Shown piece by piece: positions 25,753 through 34,704 of a DNA stretch of 64,000 bases. The notes beneath the pieces were generated by a model. The model had not been told where the DNA came from. It saw only the letters and a program-made list of their open reading frames with translations, and did not search any database. Numbering within the stretch: the first letter of the stretch is position 1; each line of letters starts with the position of its first letter. This DNA is from Parvularcula marina. Lineage in GTDB: Bacteria; Pseudomonadota; Alphaproteobacteria; Caulobacterales; Parvularculaceae. The DNA lies in contig NZ_QUQO01000001.1 in assembly GCF_003399445.1 (NCBI RefSeq), positions 186,001-250,000 of the forward strand, in the 5' to 3' direction. The position numbers and the translations under genes are program-made.

Positions 25753-27525
25753 TTGGCGGCAACCGGAACTGAAAACGAATTCCTGTTTCAGGCTGCGATT
25801 TACCTCGGCGCGACGGCTGTGGCCGTGCCGCTGTTCCGTAAGCTCAAGCTTGGCACCGTACTGGGTTTTCTTGCCGCCGGTATCCTGCTTGGCCCATCCG
25901 GTTTCGGCCTCCTGCATCAGGAGGAAGGCGTCTTTCACGTCGCCGAACTTGGCGTTGTCCTCTTCCTCTTCGTGATCGGCCTAGAGCTGAGTTTCGGGCG
26001 ATTATGGTCATTACGGACGACCATATTCGGGCTCGGGCTCAGCCAGATGACCGTGACCGGCCTCGTCATCGCAGGCGGGCTTCATTTCGCAGGACTGTTT
26101 GCGCCCGGCCCCTCGCTGATCATCGGTTTTGCACTCGCTTGTTCTTCGACGGCCTTTGCACTGAGCCTGCTTGAGGAACGCCGGGAGTTGAACACCGGCT
26201 ATGGGGTGAAGGCCTTCTCGGTCCTCCTTTTCCAGGACATGGCCGTCATCCCGCTGCTCGCTGCGATCCCGGTCGTTGCCGCACGGATGAATGGTGATGG
26301 GGAAGGGATGGCATTCGGGTTGGAGGACATGGCGCTCGCCGTCCTCGCGTTGATCGCGGTCATCGTGATCTCGAAATATGTCGTCGATTTTGTCTTCCAG
26401 ATGGTCGCCCGATCTGGCTCACGCGAAGCCTTCACCGCTGCGGCGCTTTGTACGGTCGCGGGCACGGCGCTGATCGTTGACTGGGCTGGGCTCTCTATGG
26501 CGCTCGGTGCATTTCTCGCCGGTGTCGTTCTTGCCGAGAGTACGTTCCGTCATCAGATCGAATCCGACATCGAACCCTTCCGTGAAGTCTTTCTTGGCCT
26601 CTTCTTCATCGGTGTCGGGATGCAGGTCGACCTCGATATCGTTTTTGCGAACTGGCAAATTGTTCTTGCTGCCGCTGTTGGCCTGATCGTCCTTAAATCC
26701 GCGATCCTGTTTGTGCTGGCGCTGATCTTCGGGGCCAAACTGCGGACCGCGTCGCGGGCGGCAGTGATCCTGTCGCAGGGCGGTGAATTCGGATTTGTCG
26801 TCTTCTCTCTCTCGGTCGGGCGGGAGATCCTGACCTCTGAAATGGCGACCATTCTTTCCGCCATCGTCACATTGTCGATGATCGCAACGCCGATGCTGGT
26901 GATCGCCGTCAACCGGGCGACGATGCCGAAACGCGAAGGGGTGCAGGAATCAGAAGACCTGTCCGATGTGCGCGGCCGGGTGCTGGTCGTCGGCTATGGG
27001 CGGATGGGCCAACTTGTGAACCAAATCCTGCTCTCCTCGAATGTCGAGACCATCGCGATTGATTCCGATCCAAGGCGGATCCGGGCAGCAGCGGATTTCG
27101 GCAACAAGGTCTATTTCGGAGACGGCACCAATGTGAACCTGCTGGTGCAGGCCGGCGCGCTTGATGTAGATGCGATCATCTTTACCCTGAATGCAAGGGA
27201 GCGCCTGAAACCGATTGTCGAGGCGATCCGGGAGCGCTGCCCGAATGTCCGCATTCTCGTGCGGCTGTTTGATCGCTTACATGAAATCGAGATGATGGAT
27301 GTGAAAACCGATTACGGGGTGAGGGAGCTTTTCGAAAGCTCCCTGATGCTGGCGCGCCAGACCCTCCAGTTCCTCGATTTCTCCGATTCCACCATCGATG
27401 ACATCATGGCTGAGTTCAGAGAGCGCGACCGAGACCGCATCCTCGCACAGAAAGCCGAAGGTATTTATGCTAAGAAGGAAGTCATGAGAAAGCCCTTCGA
27501 AGCGGTCGAAGAGGGGGAGTCCTGA
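25753..27525 (+). CDS. Kef-type cation:proton antiporter with RCK domain
   Basis: This 590-residue CPA2 transporter has about 12 membrane helices (residues 10-385) followed by a TrkA-N/RCK nucleotide-binding domain that begins VLVVGYGRMGQLVNQIL near residue 412. The family includes KefB/KefC glutathione-gated K+ efflux systems. The TTG at 25753 is chosen for the AAGGGGG six bases before it. The stop overlaps the next ATG by one base (TGATG), coupling it to the fatty acid hydroxylase gene. A basic and acidic mixed tail ends the protein. Whether glutathione gating applies cannot be told, and no KefF/KefG-like partner is next to it. Confidence 0.9.
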   Translation: MAATGTENEFLFQAAIYLGATAVAVPLFRKLKLGTVLGFLAAGILLGPSGFGLLHQEEGVFHVAELGVVLFLFVIGLELSFGRLWSLRTTIFGLGLSQMTVTGLVIAGGLHFAGLFAPGPSLIIGFALACSSTAFALSLLEERRELNTGYGVKAFSVLLFQDMAVIPLLAAIPVVAARMNGDGEGMAFGLEDMALAVLALIAVIVISKYVVDFVFQMVARSGSREAFTAAALCTVAGTALIVDWAGLSMALGAFLAGVVLAESTFRHQIESDIEPFREVFLGLFFIGVGMQVDLDIVFANWQIVLAAAVGLIVLKSAILFVLALIFGAKLRTASRAAVILSQGGEFGFVVFSLSVGREILTSEMATILSAIVTLSMIATPMLVIAVNRATMPKREGVQESEDLSDVRGRVLVVGYGRMGQLVNQILLSSNVETIAIDSDPRRIRAAADFGNKVYFGDGTNVNLLVQAGALDVDAIIFTLNARERLKPIVEAIRERCPNVRILVRLFDRLHEIEMMDVKTDYGVRELFESSLMLARQTLQFLDFSDSTIDDIMAEFRERDRDRILAQKAEGIYAKKEVMRKPFEAVEEGES

Positions 27526-28322
27526 TGGCGGATGCCCAGAGCTGGAGCTGGGGCGGATTTGCCTTCTCCTATGTCGCCATGCTGGCGATCATCTGGGTAC
27601 GTTATGTCATCGTCTCCGGCATCTTCCATGGTGCTATCTGGGGACGGCCCGAGGAAAAAGTTGCGGGCATGAGGCTGGCAAGACAACGGCCGACCATGAA
27701 GACGGTGTGGCGGGAGGCGCGGACCTCAATGGGCGTCTCGGTCATCTATGCCCTGCCGGCAGCTTACCTGATTGACGAATGGAAACGGGGCGGCACAGCC
27801 TTGTATACCTCGATCAACGGGATAGGGGATATCTTATGGATGCCGATCAGTGTCCTGATTTATCTCGTCCTGCATGACGCCTATTTCTACTGGACGCACC
27901 GGATGATGCATCACCCCGCGCTTTATGCCGCGACCCACCGGACGCATCATGTCTCCAAACAGCCGACATCCTGGGCGGCTTTTTGTTTCAGCCCGTGGGA
28001 GGCGATCCTCTCAGCCTGGTTCATCCCGGCTCTGGCCTTTGTCATCCCGATGCATATCGGGGCGTTCCTCGCCCTCCTGATGATCATGACATTCAATTCG
28101 GTCGCCAATCACACGGGCTGGGAGATCTGGCCCAAGGCGTTCCTTGATGGGCCGATTGGGCGGCATTTGATCACCGCACGGCACCACAATCTTCACCACA
28201 CGCGGTTTGCCCGCAATTATGGGCTCTATTTCCGCTTCTGGGACAAGGTGATGGGGACGGACGATATGTCCGGCGATCCGATGGCGGTGCCGGTGAGGAC
28301 CGGATCAGTCAAACAGGCTTGA
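27525..28322 (+). CDS. sterol desaturase / fatty acid hydroxylase family protein
   Basis: This 265-residue membrane protein has the eight-histidine di-iron motifs of the superfamily: [14 protein letters not shown] near residue 118, THRTHH near 140, and HHNLHH near 224. Several membrane helices lie before and between them. The enzymes hydroxylate or desaturate lipids or sterols at the membrane; here a hydroxylated fatty acid or carotenoid is as likely as a sterol. It is coupled to the upstream antiporter by a one-base overlap and overlaps the tail of the convergent prs gene by 18 bp. Confidence 0.9.
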   Translation: MADAQSWSWGGFAFSYVAMLAIIWVRYVIVSGIFHGAIWGRPEEKVAGMRLARQRPTMKTVWREARTSMGVSVIYALPAAYLIDEWKRGGTALYTSINGIGDILWMPISVLIYLVLHDAYFYWTHRMMHHPALYAATHRTHHVSKQPTSWAAFCFSPWEAILSAWFIPALAFVIPMHIGAFLALLMIMTFNSVANHTGWEIWPKAFLDGPIGRHLITARHHNLHHTRFARNYGLYFRFWDKVMGTDDMSGDPMAVPVRTGSVKQA

Positions 28323-29249
28323 GACCGATTCCTCATTGGCGATCCGGCGGATCGCTTCAGCGAGGAGAAGATCAACTTTAACCGTTTCGATCTTGTCCGC
28401 GCCTGCCTTGCCGGCCTCATTGCCAATCGAGTCAGTGACGACGAGCCGGGTCAAGTTCTCGGCATTCTGCACGCGAGAGATGGCATCGCCGGAGAGCACG
28501 CCATGGCTGACATAGGCCGAGACGCTTTTTGCACCCTTGGCGACTAGCGCATCGGCGGCTTTTACCAGCGTCCCACCTGAATCGACGATATCGTCGAAGA
28601 GGACGCAATGCTTGCCATCCACGTTGCCGATAATGTTCATGACTTCTGCTTCGCCCGGTGCCGGACGGCGCTTGTCGACAATGGCAAGATCGGCATTGTC
28701 GAGCCGCGAGGAAAGGGTCCGTGCCCGGACCACCCCACCGACATCCGGCGAGACGACAGTGATCTGGTCGATCTCATCCGCATGGTGACGGCGGATTGCC
28801 TCTTCCATGACCTTGACGGCATAGAGGTTGTCGGTCGGGATATCGAAAAAGCCCTGAACCTGTCCGGCGTGAAGGTCGATCGTCAGCACGCGGTCGGCCC
28901 CGGCGGTGGTGATCAGGTTGGCGATCAGCTTGGCCGAAATCGGCGTGCGGGGACCGGCTTTGCGGTCCTGACGGGCATAACCGAAATAGGGGATGACGGC
29001 GGTGATCCGGCTGGCCGACGCGCGGGAGAGCGCATCGATCATGATCAGCAGTTCCATCAGATAGTCATTCGCCGGATGCGAGGTCGACTGGATGACAAAG
29101 ACATCCTCACCACGGACATTCTCGGAAATCTCGACGCGGACTTCGCTGTCAGCAAAACGCTGGACCAGCGCTTTGGCGAGCGGGGTGTCGAGACGCTGGC
29201 CGATGGCCTCGGCGAGCTTGGGGTTCGCGTTACCGGCTAGGAGTTTCAT
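28305..29249 (-). CDS. prs: ribose-phosphate pyrophosphokinase
   Basis: This 314-residue enzyme makes PRPP from ribose-5-phosphate and ATP for nucleotide, His and Trp synthesis. It has the PRPP synthase signature in [16 protein letters not shown] near residue 127, the flexible-loop stretch [17 protein letters not shown], and the PRPP-binding loop [10 protein letters not shown] near 220. Length and motifs are standard for class I enzymes. The ATG at 29249 has GAGG about ten bases upstream. It reads the same way as pgeF, 60 bp downstream of that gene's stop, and converges on the hydroxylase gene. Confidence 0.96.
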   Translation of the reverse strand: MKLLAGNANPKLAEAIGQRLDTPLAKALVQRFADSEVRVEISENVRGEDVFVIQSTSHPANDYLMELLIMIDALSRASASRITAVIPYFGYARQDRKAGPRTPISAKLIANLITTAGADRVLTIDLHAGQVQGFFDIPTDNLYAVKVMEEAIRRHHADEIDQITVVSPDVGGVVRARTLSSRLDNADLAIVDKRRPAPGEAEVMNIIGNVDGKHCVLFDDIVDSGGTLVKAADALVAKGAKSVSAYVSHGVLSGDAISRVQNAENLTRLVVTDSIGNEAGKAGADKIETVKVDLLLAEAIRRIANEESVSSLFD

Positions 29250-29309
29250 GGCGCAGGGGTCCTCTGGCAGGGGGCGACGGCGTCTCTGTGAAGATAGTAT
29301 GACAGAATT

Positions 29310-30071
29310 TCAACCTGTAGATAGCGCTATCACTGAGATGTTCCGGCCATAATCTGCATCGCCATTGGCACGCGATGCCCGGTAGCTGAACCAGTCCTCT
29401 GGCGTCGTCAGCGTGCATCCGCCCGTGTCCCCGATTCGGGCTTCGTCGATGCCTGATTCGGTGAGCCGCCAGCGTACGAAGCTGACATGATCATAGATCG
29501 ATTTGCCGGGGCGCTCCCCGGGGGAGAAGAAACGTTCCGCTACCGGATATTTACCAGTCACCTCGTCGATAAGGTCGTCGCCGACTTCGAAAGCAGGCGC
29601 CCGCAGACAGGGACCGATGGCGGCCGAGAGGCTATCGGCCCCCGCGCCTTTCTCGGCCATGAGGGCGATGGTCGCCTCAAGGATGCCGTCGAGGCTGCCG
29701 CGCCATCCGGCATGGGCTGCACCGATGAGACAGTCTCCGGCGAAAAGGACTGGCACGCAATCGGCGGCAAGAACGCCGATGGCAAGGCCCGGCGTGGCGG
29801 TGACCAGTGCGTCGGCGCGGACCTGTTCAGTAGGCGGCTCATCTAGGAAGGCAGCGATAGTGGAATGCGTCTGATAGCCCGTGACCAGATGCTCCGCTCC
29901 AAGATGGTCGCGAATGCGGTTCCGGTTCTCGGCCACGGCGGCAGGATCATCACCGGAGCCGGGCCCGGCATTCAGACCTGCATAAATGCCTTCACTGACG
30001 CCGCCCGCCCGGCCGTAAAAACCATGCGGGATCTGGCCGAGTAGAGGGGAGGTGCGGGCCGGCAGGCTCAC
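29310..30071 (-). CDS. pgeF: peptidoglycan editing factor PgeF (laccase-domain YfiH family)
   Basis: This 253-residue protein carries the Cu-oxidase_4 fold. The metal and catalytic residues are in THST near residue 70, ADCVPVLFAGDCLIGAAHAG and IGPCLRAPAFEVGDD. Formerly called polyphenol oxidase, PgeF removes wrongly incorporated L-Ser from UDP-MurNAc peptides. The GTG at 30071 overlaps the midA stop by 4 bp (GTGA), and midA overlaps lgt in turn, giving an lgt-midA-pgeF unit that prs may extend. All three upstream products act at or near the envelope. Confidence 0.92.
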   Translation of the reverse strand: MSLPARTSPLLGQIPHGFYGRAGGVSEGIYAGLNAGPGSGDDPAAVAENRNRIRDHLGAEHLVTGYQTHSTIAAFLDEPPTEQVRADALVTATPGLAIGVLAADCVPVLFAGDCLIGAAHAGWRGSLDGILEATIALMAEKGAGADSLSAAIGPCLRAPAFEVGDDLIDEVTGKYPVAERFFSPGERPGKSIYDHVSFVRWRLTESGIDEARIGDTGGCTLTTPEDWFSYRASRANGDADYGRNISVIALSTG

Positions 30072-31192
30072 GAAAATCCGGCAGGCTCAGCCATGCCCGG
30101 CGAGGAGAGGCAGAGCACTTTGAAGAGCTCGCCCATCTCTTCGGGATGGATCAGGCGGCGGGCGCCAGTCACGAGGTTTTCAGCCTCATCTCCTGCGGCG
30201 CGTGCAAGGACATCAAGCCGGTTGGTGAAGCCGAGCCGATTGAGAAAATCTCCCTGCCGCACGGGGCCATCAACGCGCGCGCCTGCGCTGCGTCCAGCTC
30301 GGGCAAGGGCGGCAAAATCGACATGAGCGGTGATATCGACCTCACCCGGCGTCTCCAGCGGGTGGCAATATTCATGGCGTTTGACGGCCTGGAACGTATC
30401 GCCAAAGCCTGAGCGGCCATGGCCGTAATCAATGATCAGGACCCGTCCCTTGTTCTGGAAAAGACGATCGCTGAGGTCTTCGACCAGCCGCCGGGAGATG
30501 TCCGAGCTTTCAAAGATCGCTTCGACGGGGGCCGGAGAGGGTACGCCAGCCGGATCGGGATAGGCAGCTTCTGAGAGTTCAAAGGCAAAGCCGCTCTCAT
30601 CTTCGTTCTTGCCGACCAGGCGCTCCCGCCACGGATGATCGCCCTCAAGGTCGACTTTGACGAATTGCCGGATCGGCAGGCAGTCAAAGAATTCATTGGC
30701 GACCACGAGGAGCGGGCCGTTGGGGATGTCATCGAGGCTGGTCCGCCAGACGATATGCGGATGGGCTTCGGCCAGCGCGCGCTGCTGGGCATGGCGCAGG
30801 CGGCCTGAATTTTCGATCATGGTGATGCGGGCGGCCTCGAGGAATTTCGGGCGAAGCTGGCCGACCCGGAGGATGTCCTTCATCAGCGTGCCGCGGCCGG
30901 GGCCGAACTCGACAAGCTGGAAAATCGAGGGCGCGCCGATTGCCTCCCATGACTCGATCAGCCATGCGCCGATCAGCTCCCCGAAAATCTGGCTGATCTC
31001 CGGCGCGGTCGTGAAATCGCCCTGCGTGCCGAAGGGATCGCGCGTCGAGTAATACCCGTGCTGGGGATGGCTAAGCGCATCGGCGAGGAAGTCCCCGACC
31101 GTGATGGGCCCGTGATCGGAGATCAACTGGAGGAGCCGCTCGGCGAGGGGAGTCGGGGAAGGCGGAGTTTTCGGTTCGGTCTGACTGGTCAT
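30068..31192 (-). CDS. MidA/NDUFAF7-family SAM-dependent methyltransferase
   Basis: This 374-residue protein belongs to the DUF185 family, bacterial relatives of mitochondrial NDUFAF7, which methylates an Arg in the 49-kDa subunit of complex I. Family signs are HPQHGYYSTRDPFGTQGDF, APEISQIFGELIGAWL and the SAM loop VEFGPGRGTLM near residue 98. I start at the ATG at 31192 because it overlaps the lgt stop by 4 bp (ATGA); a start at 31219 would intrude into lgt. A role in complex I assembly in this organism is inference from the eukaryotic homologue. Confidence 0.9.
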   Translation of the reverse strand: MTSQTEPKTPPSPTPLAERLLQLISDHGPITVGDFLADALSHPQHGYYSTRDPFGTQGDFTTAPEISQIFGELIGAWLIESWEAIGAPSIFQLVEFGPGRGTLMKDILRVGQLRPKFLEAARITMIENSGRLRHAQQRALAEAHPHIVWRTSLDDIPNGPLLVVANEFFDCLPIRQFVKVDLEGDHPWRERLVGKNEDESGFAFELSEAAYPDPAGVPSPAPVEAIFESSDISRRLVEDLSDRLFQNKGRVLIIDYGHGRSGFGDTFQAVKRHEYCHPLETPGEVDITAHVDFAALARAGRSAGARVDGPVRQGDFLNRLGFTNRLDVLARAAGDEAENLVTGARRLIHPEEMGELFKVLCLSSPGMAEPAGFS

Positions 31193-32094
31193 GCGGCGGC
31201 CAGCTTGCGCTGATTCCATGCCCGCCAGACGAGCCAGGTGCCAAGCGCCACCATCGGCAGGGACAGCATCATGCCGCGGGTGAGAAAGCCCAAGGGTCCT
31301 GCGAATTTATAATCATCCGGCTCGCGGAAGAATTCGACGAAAAACCGGGCGAGACCATAGCCTGCCACAAAAAGGCCGGTCGCCATGCCTGGCAGGCGTA
31401 AGACCGCAAAACGGGTGACCGCAATCCGTATCAGGATGAAGAGGACAACCCCTTCTAGGAACGCCTCATAAAGCTGGCTGGGGTGCCGGGGCACCGCGTC
31501 CTGCGAGTAGACCCAAGAATCCGTCTGATCGTCATAATAGGAAGGGAATTTGACTGCCCAAGGACCATCCCATGGGCGGCCATAAAGCTCACCATTGATG
31601 AAGTTCGCGATCCGCCCAAAGAACAGCCCGATCGGTGCTGCGCAGGCAAAAAGATCGCCGAGGGCGAACGGATTGATCTTGTGTTTGCGGGAGAAATAGA
31701 GCGTGGCGAGCGCCACCCCGATCAACCCGCCGTGAAAGGACATGCCTCCAGTCCAGATCGCCAGCGGCTCCCACACCGGAATGCTGCCAAAGACGCGCGG
31801 CCATTCGGCAAACGGCTTCCACATCATTTCCGGCCGGTAGAAGAGGACGAACCCCAATCTGCCGCCCAGAATGATCCCGAGGGTGACGAAGAAGAGAACA
31901 TCATCAAGCTGGGTCTTGTTGATCGGCGGTTTGGTCTGGACCGCGCCCGGTCCCTTCCAGCGCTCAGGCTGTTGCAGAAGGCGCGTCAAATAGTACCAGC
32001 CTAGAACGATGCCGGCGATATAGGCCAGCGCATACCAGCGGATCTGGAAAGGCCCCAGGCCAATGAAGACGGGATCAATCTCGGGATAGGGCAT
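31189..32094 (-). CDS. lgt: prolipoprotein diacylglyceryl transferase
   Basis: This 301-residue inner-membrane enzyme transfers diacylglycerol from phosphatidylglycerol to the lipobox Cys of prolipoproteins. About seven membrane helices are visible. The Lgt signature is at GRIANFINGELYGRP (about residue 160), with the essential His in MSFHGGLIG and a conserved HPSQLYE. The ATG at 32094 is the first gene of the lgt-midA-pgeF unit and is divergent from ubiK, with 129 bp between them for both promoters. Length is normal. Confidence 0.95.
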   Translation of the reverse strand: MPYPEIDPVFIGLGPFQIRWYALAYIAGIVLGWYYLTRLLQQPERWKGPGAVQTKPPINKTQLDDVLFFVTLGIILGGRLGFVLFYRPEMMWKPFAEWPRVFGSIPVWEPLAIWTGGMSFHGGLIGVALATLYFSRKHKINPFALGDLFACAAPIGLFFGRIANFINGELYGRPWDGPWAVKFPSYYDDQTDSWVYSQDAVPRHPSQLYEAFLEGVVLFILIRIAVTRFAVLRLPGMATGLFVAGYGLARFFVEFFREPDDYKFAGPLGFLTRGMMLSLPMVALGTWLVWRAWNQRKLAAA

Positions 32095-32223
32095 TGGCGG
32101 CCTTGGTTGATGACTGTCGCGTAGCCCCGCCCCTTTACCGTGCAGCGCTGAAAGAGCAAAAGGTGTGATCCATTCCCATGATACTTATTTCATGAGGGGT
32201 GTGAGTAAGTTTGGAGCCTTCCC

Positions 32224-32466
32224 ATGCAGACAAAAAATCCTGTTCTCGACGGTTTTGCCCGTGCGGTCTCTGAAGCGGCCGGCATGGCGGATGGCGTCCG
32301 TAAAGAGGCGGAAACCGTGATGCATTCGGGGATGCAGCGCTTCCTCGCCGATCAGGACCTTGTCCCTCGCGAGGAATTCGAGGTGGTTCGCGAGATGGCG
32401 ATCAGGGCGCTTGATGAGGTCGAGGCACTGCGTGCCGAGTTGGACGCTCTCAAGAAGAACGCCTAG
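32224..32466 (+). CDS. ubiK: UbiK family ubiquinone accessory factor
   Basis: This 80-residue protein has the BMFP/UbiK pattern: an N-terminal amphipathic helix with QRFLADQDLVPREEFEVV, followed by a coiled-coil helix EVEALRAELDALKKN. UbiK binds UbiJ and helps the soluble Ubi complex make ubiquinone under aerobic conditions. GGAG lies eight bases before the ATG. It is divergent from lgt and followed by a hairpin without a T run. Confidence 0.88.
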   Translation: MQTKNPVLDGFARAVSEAAGMADGVRKEAETVMHSGMQRFLADQDLVPREEFEVVREMAIRALDEVEALRAELDALKKNA

Positions 32467-32630
32467 AACCGTTATCGGATACTATAACGCCCGGAAGTTG
32501 GGAGCCGGGCTAAAGCCCCGTAATGCCTGTGAACTTTTTCACATGAGCGATGAGCGCTTGGCCCGGGGCCCGAGTCAATTCTGTATGATGTAGTGCAGGG
32601 CGCCCCCCTGCGATGTGTGGAGCCAGACCG

Positions 32631-33137
32631 ATGGCAGCAAGTGCGACGACAATCGAAGAATTTACCGCGATCGACCCGCTTGAAACCCTCGAGGTCTTTG
32701 CGCGGCGGGCTGATATGGATGCCCAGCGGATCGATGAGACTGAGCTGCATGTGAACCTCAATGGCTCTTGGCGGGATGTCGGGATCTGGTTTGCCTGGCG
32801 CACCGAAGCGCAGGTTTTGCAGATTGGCGCGCCGCTCGAAATGCGCGTGCCGAAAGCCCGTGCGGCTGAAGTCTATAAGCTCCTCGCGCTTGTCAATGAG
32901 CGGCTGTGGTTCGGCCATTTCGACCTCAATGTCGAAGAGGGCGGCATCGTCTATCGCAACAGCGCGGTTCTGCCGGTCGGTCAGTCGATTGATGACTGTC
33001 AGGCGGAGATCCTTCTGCGCGGCGCGATGGATGCGTTCGAGCGCTTCTACCCTGCGTTCAATTTCGCAATCTGGGGCGGCATGGCTGCCGAAGAAGCGCT
33101 CGATGCGGCGGTCTCGGATACGGCAGGCACTGCCTGA
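32631..33137 (+). CDS. YbjN domain protein
   Basis: This 168-residue cytoplasmic protein has the YbjN fold signs: GIWFAWRTEAQVLQIGAPLE, then LVNERLWFGHFDLNVEEGGI and the C-terminal helix ERFYPAFNFAIWGGMAAEEAL. The family folds like type III secretion chaperones and has been linked to stress and motility phenotypes, without a defined reaction. I prefer the ATG at 32631, which has GGAG upstream, over the ATG at 32613, which would add six residues and has no ribosome site. It follows ubiK by 164 bp on the same strand. Confidence 0.87.
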   Translation: MAASATTIEEFTAIDPLETLEVFARRADMDAQRIDETELHVNLNGSWRDVGIWFAWRTEAQVLQIGAPLEMRVPKARAAEVYKLLALVNERLWFGHFDLNVEEGGIVYRNSAVLPVGQSIDDCQAEILLRGAMDAFERFYPAFNFAIWGGMAAEEALDAAVSDTAGTA

Positions 33138-33190
33138 GCGGACATTTTGCCGATTGAACCGCTGAGGGAGCTGTCTTAGGGCTGCTCCCC

Positions 33191-33589
33191 GTGACCAATC
33201 TGTCATCTCATCTGATGCGTCCAAAGGCGCTGCTCCTTGTCCTGACCATGCTTGCGCTGGTTCTGGCGGGGAATGCGCGCGCCTCCATGCCTGTCATGCC
33301 GCCTGCCGGCAGTTTCGAACAGGCGATCGCGGCGGCGGATGATCCGATCGAATTCCTCCTCCTGCTGACATCCGGCTATTGTGACAATTCCGGCGAGGAC
33401 GGGGAGAATTCCGGCGGGCCGCATTGCGCCTTCTGCGTTGTCACTGCCGCCATGCCCGATGAGATAAGGTCCCTGCCGCAACAACCGCGGGCGCCGCCGC
33501 TGCGCGTTGTCTCCATCGACGCCCAGCACCAGCCTGCCTCCCGCGCCGTTCATATCCACGGCCTCCGGGCACCGCCTCTGTCTGCCTGA
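33191..33589 (+). CDS. small exported Cys/His protein, DUF2946-like
   Basis: This 132-residue protein starts at GTG 33191. Residues 10-32 form a signal peptide or anchor (ALLLVLTMLALVLAGNARA). The mature part has Cys64 and then His78-Cys79-x2-Cys82 in GGPHCAFCVV, the type of motif seen in DUF2946 proteins that travel with copper and TonB genes. The C-terminus holds further His residues (AQHQPASRAVHIHG). It is the first gene of a three-gene run with a Met-rich exported beta-barrel-like protein and a PepSY membrane protein, which suggests metal binding in the periplasm. Function is inferred from motif and context. Confidence 0.75.
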   Translation: MTNLSSHLMRPKALLLVLTMLALVLAGNARASMPVMPPAGSFEQAIAAADDPIEFLLLLTSGYCDNSGEDGENSGGPHCAFCVVTAAMPDEIRSLPQQPRAPPLRVVSIDAQHQPASRAVHIHGLRAPPLSA

Positions 33590-33631
33590 AACAACTTTCT
33601 TCGTTTCAGTCGCAGTACAGAGGATTTTTCC

Positions 33632-34693
33632 ATGCGCAAACTCAGTCTTGCCGCGCTTTGCGTGGCCCCGCTCGCCATTTCGTCCGCCCTTGCCGACGAT
33701 ATCGCCTCCGCCCTTGATCATGGCCCCATCGGTGTGATGGGCGACCACCTCCACAATAAGGGAGAGTGGATGCTGTCCTATCGCGCTATGCGCATGGACA
33801 TGGAAGGCAACCGAATCGGCACGGACAGTATCTCTCCGGCCCGGATCGCGACCACCATCCCCAACCGTTTCGGCATGCCGCCGACGCTTCGCGTCGTGCC
33901 GCTGGAGATGCAGATGACCATGCATATGGTCGGGGCGATGTATGCGCCCACGGACAATATCACGCTCATGGTGATGGGGAATTATGTCACCAAAGAGATG
34001 GACCACCTGACCTTCCAGGGCGGGATGGGCACCAATGAGCTGGGCGAATTCACGACCGAGGCCAGCGACTTTGGCGACACCTCCGTCACGGCACTGTTCC
34101 GCATCTGGAAAGAAGAACACGCCCAGATCCATGGTGGGATCGGGCTGTCCCTGCCGACCGGTTCGACCGATGAGACGGACACGGTGCTCTCACCGATGAA
34201 CACGATGCCGGAGCTGCGCCTGCCATATCCGATGCAGCTTGGCTCGGGAACTTATGATCTCCTGCCGTCCCTGACCTTCACCAACAAGACGCATGATGCG
34301 CGTTTCGGCGGCGGGGTGCAGTATTCGGGCGTCATCCGCCTTGATGAGAATGATGAGGGCTATGCGCTCGGTGACAAGCATCAACTGACTGCCTGGGGGG
34401 CATGGTCGCCCGATCCGCGCGTCTCTTTCTCCCTTCGTGGTACGGCGATGAGTATCGGTGAAGTTGACGGCATCGATGCGATGATCGCGGCGCCTGTCCA
34501 GACGGCGAACCCTGATTTTCAGGGCGGCGAGACCGTCGAGGTTGGCCCCGGCATCAATCTTTACGCCGTGGACGGACCGCTCAAAGGTCACCGGTTGGCT
34601 TTTGAAGTCATGTTCCCGGTCTCCCGCGATCTCAATGGCCCCCAGCTTGAGACCGACTGGACGGCCACGCTTGGCTGGCAGAAATCCTTCTGA
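33632..34693 (+). CDS. Met-rich outer-membrane transporter-like protein
   Basis: This 353-residue protein has a signal peptide (cleavage likely after SSALA near residue 21) and alternating beta-strand pattern to a C-terminal aromatic residue (WQKSF), as in outer-membrane barrels. It resembles the 'transporter' family related to MetA-pathway phenol-degradation proteins. It is very rich in Met, 16 in the first ~135 residues by hand count, with MRMDMEG and MQMTMHMVGAMY, plus His in GDHLHNKGEW. Such Met/His density suggests soft-metal (copper) binding. It follows the DUF2946-like gene by 42 bp and precedes the PepSY gene by 11 bp. The transported solute is not known. Confidence 0.78.
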   Translation: MRKLSLAALCVAPLAISSALADDIASALDHGPIGVMGDHLHNKGEWMLSYRAMRMDMEGNRIGTDSISPARIATTIPNRFGMPPTLRVVPLEMQMTMHMVGAMYAPTDNITLMVMGNYVTKEMDHLTFQGGMGTNELGEFTTEASDFGDTSVTALFRIWKEEHAQIHGGIGLSLPTGSTDETDTVLSPMNTMPELRLPYPMQLGSGTYDLLPSLTFTNKTHDARFGGGVQYSGVIRLDENDEGYALGDKHQLTAWGAWSPDPRVSFSLRGTAMSIGEVDGIDAMIAAPVQTANPDFQGGETVEVGPGINLYAVDGPLKGHRLAFEVMFPVSRDLNGPQLETDWTATLGWQKSF

Positions 34694-34704
34694 GACCGTT
34701 TCTG

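Noticed and set aside
29320-29331. 12-bp palindrome GATAGCGCTATC near the end of pgeF
   Set aside because: Single copy, inside coding sequence, with no matching regulator or second site.
32489-32510. Hairpin GCCCGG/CCGGGC after ubiK
   Set aside because: Six base pairs with a 10-nt loop and no T run; weak as a terminator.
33203-34132. 309-codon minus-strand frame opposite the metal operon
   Set aside because: Spans two real plus-strand genes with signal peptides and lacks a plausible product.
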